Assembly (NCBI GenBank): GCA_028292185.1
Contig: JAQGMT010000220.1
Location: 1 to 11,756 of the forward strand
From: Ramlibacter sp.
GTDB lineage: Bacteria; Pseudomonadota; Gammaproteobacteria; Burkholderiales; Burkholderiaceae_C
Length of the DNA: 11,756 bases
Reading direction: 5' to 3'
Shown here: positions 1-5,219 of the stretch, piece by piece
Numbering within the stretch: the first letter of the stretch is position 1
Layout of the letters: each line of letters opens with the position of its first letter
Translations under genes and position numbers: made by a program
Notes under the pieces: generated by a model
The model's input: the letters and a program-made list of their open reading frames with translations, nothing else
Databases searched by the model: none
What the model was told of the DNA's origin: nothing

Positions 1-290
1 ATGCCATCGGCGGCCGATGCGGTGCCGCGGCGCGTCATGCGCAGCACGCGGCCGTTCCAGTCGAGCGCCGCCGTTTGCGGCAACTGGATCACCGCGTCGA
101 GGTCGGCGGCCCACTGCGACAGCCCCACCTGCAAGGTGAGCACCTCGTCGGCGCGAGCCTCGGTCTGCGCCTGCGCCCGGGTCATTCCGTCCAGGCCCCG
201 CCAACTCATGACCGCGAGCAACGCCATGGCGAACAGCGCCACCAGCAGTTCCACCAGCGTGAAGCCGCGGCTCGCCCGCGCCCGCGTCAT
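1..290 (-). CDS. gspJ: Type II secretion minor pseudopilin GspJ (partial, 3' end outside window)
   Basis: This is the N-terminal 96 residues of a type IV pilin-like protein; the rest lies beyond the left edge. It opens with a short basic leader (MTRARASRG), then the prepilin peptidase site G9|F10 followed by FTLVELLVALFAMALL, with the conserved Glu14 at mature position +5. The following hydrophobic helix runs to about residue 28. Residues near 58-85 (LSQWAADLDAV, then LDWNGRVLRMTRR) resemble GspJ/XcpW proteins of Burkholderiales. In the family, GspJ sits at the pseudopilus tip with GspI and GspK and acts in the inner membrane and periplasm. The ATG shares one base with the gspI stop (TGATG), so it is probably translationally coupled. 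Gene order G-H-I-J supports the identity. Alternative: another pseudopilin such as GspK, less likely because of order and sequence. Confidence 0.9.
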   Translation of the reverse strand, partial: MTRARASRGFTLVELLVALFAMALLAVMSWRGLDGMTRAQAQTEARADEVLTLQVGLSQWAADLDAVIQLPQTAALDWNGRVLRMTRRGTASAADG

Positions 291-643
291 CAATACCTCC
301 CCACCACCGTCGACAGGCGCAGCACCGGGAAACCGCCATCGAACACCTGGGCGTCCACGCGGCGAAAGCTCGGGTTCGGCGTCGGCAGCACGGAGACGGC
401 GACGCCGAAACTGCGCTCGCCCTGCTGGCAATCGACGGTGGAGTCGCCGATGTCCGGCATCTGGCGCGACAGGCGCGCCTTCACCAATTCGTTCTCGGCG
501 CAGATGTGCGCCAGCAGCACGCTGCTCTGGCGCACCGCGTTGTTGGTCAGGGCGGTGGTCGCCTGCAAGCCGGCTGCCAACGCGATCGCGACGATGGCCA
601 GCGCCACCAGCACCTCGATCAGGGTGAAGCCGCGCTGGTTCAC
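290..643 (-). CDS. gspI: Type II secretion minor pseudopilin GspI
   Basis: The 117-residue protein begins MNQRG|FTLIEVLVALAIVAIAL: a five-residue leader, a prepilin peptidase site at G5|F6, and Glu10 at +5 of the mature protein, followed by one hydrophobic helix to about residue 24. The family-typical AENELVKARL segment (about 45-54) and a Cys pair (ICAEN and VDCQQG) are present. Length is normal for GspI (about 110-130). Family knowledge: GspI nucleates the GspI-J-K tip complex of the pseudopilus. The start codon is GTG and overlaps the gspH stop in a GTGA junction; the 3' end overlaps gspJ. No separate ribosome site is needed or seen. It belongs to the gspGHIJ operon. Confidence 0.93.
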   Translation of the reverse strand: MNQRGFTLIEVLVALAIVAIALAAGLQATTALTNNAVRQSSVLLAHICAENELVKARLSRQMPDIGDSTVDCQQGERSFGVAVSVLPTPNPSFRRVDAQVFDGGFPVLRLSTVVGRY

Positions 644-1098
644 GACGGGCTCTCGTTCGTCACCGCGAAAGGCCGCAAGCCGTCGGTGGCAATGCGCAGG
701 CCGCGGCCAGGTGCGGTGGTGGATTCCAGCACCACTGCCTGCCGGCCGATGATGGGTTCCGGCCCGAGCTGCAGGGCGGCCGCTCCGCGCACTTGCGTGG
801 ATTCCGACAGCCAGTGGTCCGGCAACGCGTTGGCCGGCACGCCGTCGAAACGAAAGCCGCCCGCCACCGGGTACCAGCGCACCGGCACACCGCTGCTGCG
901 CGATTGCGCGCGCGCCGATTCGAGCAGCGCCGCCAGCCGCTGCGCCTCGCGTTCCAACTGGGTCGCCTGCGAGTCGCGCAGCGCGAAACTCACGCCCGCC
1001 GACGCGATGGCGATGATCGCCACCACCACCAGCAATTCCAGCAGCGTGAAGCCGCGCGTGCGCGGCGCTAGCAAACGGTCATTGCCAACTGCCGACAT
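640..1098 (-). CDS. gspH: Type II secretion minor pseudopilin GspH
   Basis: A 152-residue pseudopilin. Prepilin peptidase site at G16|F17 (TRG|FTLLELLVVVAIIAIASAG) with Glu21 at +5, then a GspH-type periplasmic domain: an EREAQRLAALLESARAQSRSSG helix region (about 54-75), VRWYPVAGGFRFDG, and a C-terminal GLRIATDGLRPF strand. The usual family role is a minor pseudopilin linking the GspG shaft to the tip. The ATG at 1098 lies 20 bases inside gspG. A TTG nine codons in (1074), just past the gspG stop, would give a more usual 8-residue leader (MLAPRTRG), so the true start is uncertain. The 3' end overlaps gspI by four bases. Confidence 0.92.
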   Translation of the reverse strand: MSAVGNDRLLAPRTRGFTLLELLVVVAIIAIASAGVSFALRDSQATQLEREAQRLAALLESARAQSRSSGVPVRWYPVAGGFRFDGVPANALPDHWLSESTQVRGAAALQLGPEPIIGRQAVVLESTTAPGRGLRIATDGLRPFAVTNESPS

Positions 1099-1534
1099 CG
1101 GCGTTCTTGCCTTCGCCGCCGGGCTCGCCGTCGGCGCCGAACGACATGACGTCGATCTCGCCGCGCACGCCCGGGTTCAGATATTGGTAAGGGCGGCCCC
1201 ACGGATCGTTGGGCAGCTTGTCGAGATAGGGTTTCCAGTTGGGCGGGACCGGAGGCGTTGCCGGTCTGCCGACCAGCGCCTGCAATCCCTGCTCGGACGT
1301 GGGATAGCGCTGGTTGTCCAGCTTGTAGAGCTTCAAGGCCTGCATCAGGTTGTTCACGTCGGTCTTGGCTGCGGTGGCGCGCGCGTCCTCCGCGCGATCG
1401 AGCACATTGGGGACGATCAGCGCGGCCAGCACGCCGATGATGACCAGCACCACCATCAACTCGATCAGGGTGAAGCCGGTTTGCGCCAGGCGCTGCAGGG
1501 GCCGCGGGACGCGCGGGAAATGTCGATGCTTCAT
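1079..1534 (-). CDS. gspG: Type II secretion major pseudopilin GspG
   Basis: The 151-residue protein is a clear GspG. After a 20-residue basic leader comes the processing site G20|F21 with FTLIELMVVLVIIGVLAALIVPNV and Glu25 at +5. The conserved ARATAAKTDVNNLMQALKLY helix, the YPTSEQGLQALV loop, LPNDPWGRPYQY, and the C-terminal calcium-binding loop FGADGEPGGEGKNADVGSW are all visible. GspG subunits polymerise into the pseudopilus that pushes folded exoproteins through the outer-membrane secretin. I chose ATG 1534 because the longer reading frame to 1585 would run into the divergent gspC start and adds a non-typical leader. There is no clear ribosome-binding site. First gene of the minus-strand gspGHIJ operon, 40 bases from divergent gspC. 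Confidence 0.95.
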   Translation of the reverse strand: MKHRHFPRVPRPLQRLAQTGFTLIELMVVLVIIGVLAALIVPNVLDRAEDARATAAKTDVNNLMQALKLYKLDNQRYPTSEQGLQALVGRPATPPVPPNWKPYLDKLPNDPWGRPYQYLNPGVRGEIDVMSFGADGEPGGEGKNADVGSWQ

Positions 1535-1574
1535 TGGGTCATTCGAATTGCAATTGATCAATGATAATCCCGGC
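1535..1574. promoter_or_regulatory. Divergent gspG/gspC intergenic control region
   Basis: This 40-base gap is markedly AT-rich against its surroundings and must hold or adjoin the starts of both transcripts. It contains two touching perfect 10-base palindromes, AATTGCAATT (1546-1555) and ATTGATCAAT (1553-1562). A -10-like GATAAT (1563-1568) lies six bases before the gspC ATG. I see no good -35 box in either direction. Regulator binding at the palindromes is inference only. Confidence 0.4.
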
Positions 1575-2021
1575 ATGGTCACCACTTTGGGCAGTAGATG
1601 GGCAGTAGCGGGATCGACTTTCGCCCTCTGGGCGCTGGTCGCGGCGAGCGCTGCTTACTGGGGCCTCAAGCTCAGCGGCAGCGAAGGTGCGGCGATGGCG
1701 CCTCCCGCCGCGCGCAGCCCGGCGCCGGCCGACCCCGCAACGGTCGCTCGCGTGCTCGGGTTCAACGCGGCCGTCGCCACGGCGGCGCCCGCGCCCAGCG
1801 CTGCCAGCCGTTTCAACCTGGTCGGCGTCGTCGCCAATCGGGGCCACGGGGGAGCGGCGCTGATCGCGATCGACGGCAAACCGCCCAAACCGTTTCGCGT
1901 CGGCGCGCCGGTGGACGAAGGACTCGTGCTGCAGTCGGTGGACGCGCGGCGCGCCGTGCTCGCCCCCAGCGCGGAAGCGCCGCCCGCCGTCACGCTCGAC
2001 TTGCCCCTGTTGCCCAGATAA
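1575..2021 (+). CDS. gspC: Type II secretion inner-membrane clamp protein GspC (short form)
   Basis: A 148-residue protein: short cytoplasmic N-terminus, one membrane segment (about 12-31), an Ala/Pro-rich linker (about 38-75), and a homology-region domain (about 56-142) with FNLVGVVA, GGAALIAIDGKPPKPFRVG and LVLQSVDARRAVLA. This matches the GspC periplasmic HR domain, which in the family touches the N-terminal domains of the GspD secretin. It is much shorter than typical GspC (about 235-300 residues) and lacks the C-terminal PDZ or coiled-coil part; the stop is clean and followed at once by the gene junction with ilvA. It is divergent from gspG, an arrangement known for Burkholderia and Ralstonia T2SS loci. 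A -10-like GATAAT six bases upstream and no Shine-Dalgarno suggest possible leaderless expression. Alternative name: type II secretion protein N-like. Confidence 0.82.
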   Translation: MVTTLGSRWAVAGSTFALWALVAASAAYWGLKLSGSEGAAMAPPAARSPAPADPATVARVLGFNAAVATAAPAPSAASRFNLVGVVANRGHGGAALIAIDGKPPKPFRVGAPVDEGLVLQSVDARRAVLAPSAEAPPAVTLDLPLLPR

Positions 2022-2023
2022 CC

Positions 2024-2035
2024 GGGCTTGCGCCC
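2024..2035. terminator. Small hairpin at the gspC/ilvA convergent junction
   Basis: GGGC-TTGC-GCCC lies between the two stop codons, in a 16-base gap. There is no T-run on either strand, so a terminator role is a weak inference. Confidence 0.2.
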
Positions 2036-2037
2036 CG

Positions 2038-3585
2038 TCAACGCTGCAGGAACAGGCGGTACACGGGATTGTCGGTTTCCTCGACGTGCGGATAGCCGAT
2101 CGTGTCGAGGAATTCCCTGAATGCCGCGGCGTCCCCCTTGGGCACCTGCAAGCCGACCAGGATGCGTCCATAGTCGGCGCCCTGGTTGCGATAGTGAAAC
2201 AGCGTGATGTTCCAGCTGGGGCGCATGTGCGAAAGAAATTTCATCAGCGCGCCGGGCCGCTCGGGAAACACGAAGCGCAGCAGCCGTTCATCGCGCGCCA
2301 GGGACGAGTGCCCACCGACCATATGCCGGATGTGTTCCTTGGCCAGTTCGTCGTGCGTGAGGTCCAGCGCGTCGAAACCATGGCGGCTGAAGTTGGCCGC
2401 GATCTTGACCGACTCGCCCTTGCCATGGGTTGTGAGGCCCACGAACACATGCGCCTGCGCGGAGTCGCTGATGCGGTAGTTGAATTCGGTGACGCTGCGC
2501 GGGCCGCCGCCGGGAAGCGCGCCGATCAACTCGCAAAAGCGCCGGAAGCTGCCGCGTTCCTCGGGGATGGTGACGGCGAACAGCGCCTCGCGCTCTTCGC
2601 CCACCTCCGCGCGCTCGGCCACGAAGCGCAGCCGGTCGAAATTCATGTTGGCGCCGCAAAGGATCGCCGCGTAGGTTTCGCCGCGCGTCTTGTTCGCGGC
2701 CACATACTGCTTGATGGCGGCGACCGCGAGCGCGCCGGCCGGCTCGACGATGCTGCGGGTGTCGATGAAGATGTCCTTGATCGCGGCGCAGACGGCGTCG
2801 GTGTCAACGGTCATGAACTCGTCCACCAGTTCGCGCGCAATCCGGAAGGTTTCCTCGCCCACCAGCTTCACGGCCGTGCCGTCCGAGAACAATCCGACGT
2901 CGCCCAGCGTGACGCGTTTTTTCGCCGCGACCGATTGCATCATCGCGTCGGAGTCGTTCATCTGCACGCCGATCACCTTGATCTCGGGCCGCACCGCCTT
3001 GATGTAATTGGCCACGCCCGCGACCAGTCCGCCGCCGCCGATCGCCACGAAGACGGCATCGAGCGGCCCTTGGTGCTGCCGCAGGATTTCCATCGCGATG
3101 GTGCCTTGGCCGGCGATCACGTCGGGGTCGTCGAACGGGTGCACGAAGGTCAGGCCGTGCCGCTGCTCCAGTTCGACGGCATGCACGTGGGCGTCTGAAT
3201 AGCTTTCGCCGTGCAGCACCACCTCGCCGCCCAACGCCTTCACTGCGTCGATCTTGACCTGCGGCGTGGTCACCGGCATCACGATCGCGGCCCGCGCGCC
3301 CAACCGGTGCGCGGACATCGCAACGCCTTGCGCGTGATTGCCCGCGGATGCGCAGATCACGCCGCGCTGCAGCTGCTCGGGCGTGAGGTGCGCCATCTTG
3401 TTGTACGCTCCGCGCAGCTTGAAGCTGAACACCGCCTGCTGGTCTTCGCGCTTGAGCAGGACCTTGTTGTGCAAGCGGCGGCTGAGGTTTTTCGCCGGCT
3501 CGAGTGCCGACTCCACCGCCACGTCGTAAACCCGCGCCGTGAGTATCTTCTTCAGGTAATCCGACGGCTGCAGCTGCTTCTTCAT
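2038..3585 (-). CDS. ilvA: Threonine ammonia-lyase, biosynthetic (threonine deaminase)
   Basis: The 515-residue enzyme converts L-threonine to 2-oxobutanoate and ammonia, the first committed step of isoleucine synthesis, in the cytoplasm. The N-terminal PLP domain has the cofactor lysine in SFKLRGAYN (Lys56), the substrate loop SAGNHAQGVA, and the phosphate-binding glycine loop IGGGGLVAGV. The C-terminal third carries two ACT-like regulatory domains (about 330-515, e.g. ERGSFRRFCELIG and FVFPERPGALMKFL), as in E. coli IlvA (514 residues), so feedback control by isoleucine is expected. Catabolic TdcB lacks these domains. The ATG at 3585 gives the standard N-terminus (MKKQLQPSDYLKKILTARVYD). 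No Shine-Dalgarno lies before it; a -10-like TATCAT at 3595-3600 would start the transcript about three bases upstream. A strong terminator sits 36 bases upstream on the same strand. Confidence 0.96.
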   Translation of the reverse strand: MKKQLQPSDYLKKILTARVYDVAVESALEPAKNLSRRLHNKVLLKREDQQAVFSFKLRGAYNKMAHLTPEQLQRGVICASAGNHAQGVAMSAHRLGARAAIVMPVTTPQVKIDAVKALGGEVVLHGESYSDAHVHAVELEQRHGLTFVHPFDDPDVIAGQGTIAMEILRQHQGPLDAVFVAIGGGGLVAGVANYIKAVRPEIKVIGVQMNDSDAMMQSVAAKKRVTLGDVGLFSDGTAVKLVGEETFRIARELVDEFMTVDTDAVCAAIKDIFIDTRSIVEPAGALAVAAIKQYVAANKTRGETYAAILCGANMNFDRLRFVAERAEVGEEREALFAVTIPEERGSFRRFCELIGALPGGGPRSVTEFNYRISDSAQAHVFVGLTTHGKGESVKIAANFSRHGFDALDLTHDELAKEHIRHMVGGHSSLARDERLLRFVFPERPGALMKFLSHMRPSWNITLFHYRNQGADYGRILVGLQVPKGDAAAFREFLDTIGYPHVEETDNPVYRLFLQR

Positions 3586-3594
3586 GGCGTGGGA

Positions 3595-3600
3595 ATGATA
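3595..3600 (-). promoter_or_regulatory. Candidate -10 box for ilvA
   Basis: TATCAT on the minus strand matches five of six bases of TATAAT. It sits between the upstream terminator and the ilvA ATG, the only place a dedicated ilvA promoter could fit without overlapping the terminator stem. The -35 region (in or near the terminator T-run) is poor. The transcript would be leaderless or nearly so. Confidence 0.3.
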
Positions 3601-3621
3601 AGCGGGGGGCCAAATGGCGAG

Positions 3622-3654
3622 AAAAAAGCCCTCGAGCCTTGCGGCTCGAGGGCT
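3622..3654 (-). terminator. Rho-independent terminator upstream of ilvA, minus strand
   Basis: A perfect 12-base-pair stem (AGCCCTCGAGCC and its complement at 3627-3638 and 3643-3654) with a 4-base loop is followed on the minus strand by a run of six T (3627-3622). The plus strand has no T-run after the stem, so it is directional. It ends transcription reading toward ilvA and so either finishes a separate small RNA or acts as an attenuator in an ilvA leader. Confidence 0.88.
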
Positions 3655-3737
3655 AAATCCACCAAGGGAGGTGGAGGAGACAACCGGGGCCGGCGGGCCG
3701 CAACCAACGCCGGGGCATACCGAAATCGCTATGCTTC
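3622..3737 (-). ncRNA. Candidate small RNA with anti-Shine-Dalgarno-like motif
   Basis: A roughly 116-base transcript is predicted from a -10-like TATACT (3744-3749, minus) to the terminator at 3622. Visible structure in order: a 5' hairpin GCATA/TATGC (3734-3730 with 3719-3715), a GC-rich segment able to pair CCGGCG with CGCCGG, a pyrimidine stretch TCTCCTCCACCTCCCTTGG (about 3682-3664), a hairpin TCCACC-TCCCTT-GGTGGA (3675-3658) that displays part of this stretch in its loop, then the terminator stem. CACCTCCCTT differs from the conserved 16S rRNA tail CACCTCCTT by one inserted C. I recall a described family of betaproteobacterial toxic small RNAs with anti-Shine-Dalgarno-like sequence; membership was not tested. 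No good -35 is seen. The alternative is an ilvA leader with attenuation. Confidence 0.5.
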
Positions 3738-3743
3738 GGAATC

Positions 3744-3749
3744 AGTATA
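3744..3749 (-). promoter_or_regulatory. Candidate -10 box of the small RNA
   Basis: TATACT on the minus strand (five of six with TATAAT) lies 106 bases upstream of the start of the terminator T-run side and directly abuts the inverted repeat at 3749-3780, where the -35 contact would fall. The base sequence at -35 (CTGCAG) is not consensus, so an activator or alternative factor may be needed; that is inference. Confidence 0.4.
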
Positions 3750-3780
3750 TCCGGTGCTTTGCTGCGCTGCAGCACCGGAT
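3749..3780. repeat. Perfect 10-base inverted repeat between the small RNA and osmC
   Basis: ATCCGGTGCT (3749-3758) and AGCACCGGAT (3771-3780) are exact complements separated by 12 bases. The repeat overlaps the expected -35 zone of the minus-strand promoter and lies 38 bases before the osmC ATG. On the plus strand it is followed by TGTTT only, so it is a poor terminator. It could be a regulator-binding site for either transcript, or simply an RNA hairpin. Confidence 0.5.
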
Positions 3781-3818
3781 TGTTTCGATCACGCCAAAGT
3801 GTGGCGAAGAGGACGCAG

Positions 3819-4268
3819 ATGGAATGCACCGTAAGTTGGACTGGCGCGAGCGGGACTCGCTCCGGGATGGGGTTCATTGCCGAGACGGGCAGCGGTCACG
3901 TGCTGGCCATGGATGGCGCGCCCGACGCCGCCAAACCGGAGAACGGCGGGCAGAACCTGGCGCCGCGCCCGATGGAGACGGTGCTGGCAGGTGCGGGCGG
4001 CTGTACCGCTTACGACGTCGTGCTGATTCTCAAGCGCGGGCGCCACGACGTGCGCGGCTGCTCGGTCAAGCTCACTTCGCAGCGCGCCGAGACCGACCCG
4101 AAAGTGTTCACCAAGATCCACATGCACTTTGTGGTGACCGGTCGCGAAGTGCCCGCGGCTGCCGTTGAGCGCGCGGTCGCGATGAGCCATGAAAAATATT
4201 GTTCGGCCACCATCATGCTGGGCAAGACCGCCGAGATCACGACCAGCTTCGAAGTGCTGCCCGCCTAG
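3819..4268 (+). CDS. OsmC family protein, YhfA-like
   Basis: A 149-residue OsmC/Ohr-fold protein. It begins MECTVSWTGASGTRSGMGFI, then a loop with LAPRPMETVLAGAGGCTAYDV carrying the first conserved cysteine (Cys62), and later AMSHEKYCSATIMLGKTAEI with the second (Cys128). In Ohr and OsmC these two cysteines reduce organic hydroperoxides; in the YhfA group, which this most resembles, the physiological substrate is not firmly known. Cytoplasmic, no signal peptide. The ATG at 3819 was chosen because GAAGAGGA precedes it at good spacing and the homologous N-terminus starts there; the frame continues upstream without support. It stands alone, converging with coq7 only 18 bases away. A short inverted repeat CGCCA-AAGTG-TGGCG (3792-3806) lies just upstream of the ribosome site. 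No OxyR- or OhrR-type site was recognised. Confidence 0.88.
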   Translation: MECTVSWTGASGTRSGMGFIAETGSGHVLAMDGAPDAAKPENGGQNLAPRPMETVLAGAGGCTAYDVVLILKRGRHDVRGCSVKLTSQRAETDPKVFTKIHMHFVVTGREVPAAAVERAVAMSHEKYCSATIMLGKTAEITTSFEVLPA

Positions 4269-4281
4269 CGCGCAGGCGGGC
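4259..4281. terminator. Inverted repeat spanning the osmC stop, convergent junction with coq7
   Basis: GCCCGCC (4259-4265) and GGCGGGC (4275-4281) pair across nine bases that include the osmC TAG. There is no T-run, so this could be a weak bidirectional terminator stem or a 3'-end stabiliser. Confidence 0.3.
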
Positions 4282-4286
4282 CCTGC

Positions 4287-4904
4287 TCAAATGTAGTGAG
4301 CGGTGGTCGTCATGACTTTCGCGGCAGCGCGCATCAACAATTTCGCCGCGGCGGGCAACTCCGCCGCGCCGGCGTTCAGCGCCTGGGCGGCATGCGCGGC
4401 TTCGTCCGTCTTCATCTGCGCGACGATCGCGCGCGACGCGTGATCGGCTGCGGGCAGGCGATCGAGATGGCCCTGCAAGTGGGCCTCCACTTGCCGCTCG
4501 GTTTCCAGCACGAACCCCAGGCTGACGCGATCGCCCAGCCGGCCGGCCAACAAACCCAGACCGAACGCGCCCGCATACCAGAGCGGGTTGAGCAACGATG
4601 GCCGATCGCCCAGTTGCGCCAAGCGGTCGGCCGTCCAGGCCAGGTGATCGGTCTCTTCGGCCGCCGCTTTTTCGAAATGCCGGCGCAGCAGCGGGTCGCC
4701 GGTCGACAGGCCCTGGGCGGTGTACAGCGCCTGGGCGCAGACTTCGCCCACGTGATTGACCCGCATCAGGGCTGCCGCGTGCTTTCTTTCCCCGGGTTCC
4801 AGTAGCGTGTCGTCAGCCGGCAGCACCGGACAGGCACGCGTCGCCCGCGGCTTGGAAAACAAGGTCTTGAGTGCGCTGTCCGCAGCGCCGAGAAGGCGGT
4901 CCAT
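4287..4904 (-). CDS. coq7: Ubiquinone biosynthesis hydroxylase Coq7 (demethoxyubiquinone monooxygenase)
   Basis: The 205-residue protein is a membrane-associated carboxylate-bridged di-iron enzyme that hydroxylates 2-polyprenyl-3-methyl-6-methoxy-1,4-benzoquinone, the penultimate step of ubiquinone synthesis. All six metal ligands of the family are seen: Glu54 (RVNHVGEVCAQ), Glu84 and His87 (EETDH), Glu136 (LETERQ), Glu168 and His171 (DEAAHA), with the 54-84-136 spacing matching Coq7/CLK-1. LLNPLWYAGAFGLGLLAG (104-121) is the hydrophobic membrane-contact segment. Length is normal for bacterial Coq7. In many gammaproteobacteria a flavin enzyme, UbiF, does this step; the di-iron type is common in betaproteobacteria. 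The ATG has no Shine-Dalgarno; a -10-like TAGACT lies exactly six bases upstream. Single-gene unit. Confidence 0.95.
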   Translation of the reverse strand: MDRLLGAADSALKTLFSKPRATRACPVLPADDTLLEPGERKHAAALMRVNHVGEVCAQALYTAQGLSTGDPLLRRHFEKAAAEETDHLAWTADRLAQLGDRPSLLNPLWYAGAFGLGLLAGRLGDRVSLGFVLETERQVEAHLQGHLDRLPAADHASRAIVAQMKTDEAAHAAQALNAGAAELPAAAKLLMRAAAKVMTTTAHYI

Positions 4905-5219
4905 GGCGCGAGTCTAGCCGCCTGCGCCGCTTCGGTGGCTGCGTGGCCCGTCGCAGCTCATCCAGCCGCCATTTCCTCGACGCGAAGATAAAAACAGCGC
5001 TGTTGCGCGCGGTCCACTGAGCCGTTGAGGTCTGTTGTCCACGTGCAACGAAAGGTGCGCGTAAAGGCTAAATACTTTGCGAAAGAAAGGCCGCTCTGGT
5101 GCAATAACGACAACTTCCCAAAAGGAGGTTGGCCCGGGGATCCGGCGGGAGCACAAAAGTGCCTGCATTTGGTGACCCCTTCGCACCGGAGCCCTATGTT
5201 TAACCTTGGAGAAACTTGC
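4905..5219. other. 315-base coq7/porin intergenic region
   Basis: No gene is convincing here. The region drives coq7 (left) and the porin (right). Seen: TAGACT (4911-4916, minus) as a possible coq7 -10; a perfect 12-base palindrome AACAGCGCTGTT (4993-5004); an AT-rich patch near 5061-5078 (GGCTAAATACTTTGC) that may hold the porin -10, without a clear -35; a near-ideal Shine-Dalgarno AAAGGAGGT (5121-5129) with no start codon at usable distance; and a possible 14-codon GTG frame (5159-5203) preceded by GGGAG. The reading frame open from 5025 into the porin has no support as coding sequence. Confidence 0.6.
4911..4916 (-). promoter_or_regulatory. Candidate -10 box for coq7
   Basis: TAGACT on the minus strand (four of six with TATAAT, including the key A2 and T6) is separated from the coq7 ATG by six bases, which would put the transcript start on the A of ATG. 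The -35 zone (GCCACC) is not consensus. Confidence 0.25.

Noticed and set aside
506..1564. Plus-strand frame of 352 codons opposite gspI/H/G
   Set aside because: The opposite strand encodes three clear pseudopilins with overlapping starts and stops; the frame has no domain.
1535..1585. N-terminal extension of gspG to the GTG at 1585
   Set aside because: It crosses the divergent gspC start and adds 17 residues before an already complete prepilin leader.
2086..3198. Long plus-strand frame of 370 codons opposite ilvA
   Set aside because: Antisense shadow of ilvA with no recognisable domain or start signals.
5133..5143. CCCGGGGATCC, identical to part of a common cloning polylinker
   Set aside because: The match is only 11 bases and neither flank extends it, so vector contamination or an engineered junction is not supported.
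5025..5219. Upstream in-frame extension of the porin
   Set aside because: It starts at TTG, has no ribosome site, and would bury the signal peptide; MKKSLIALAVLAA at 5220 is the standard porin start.
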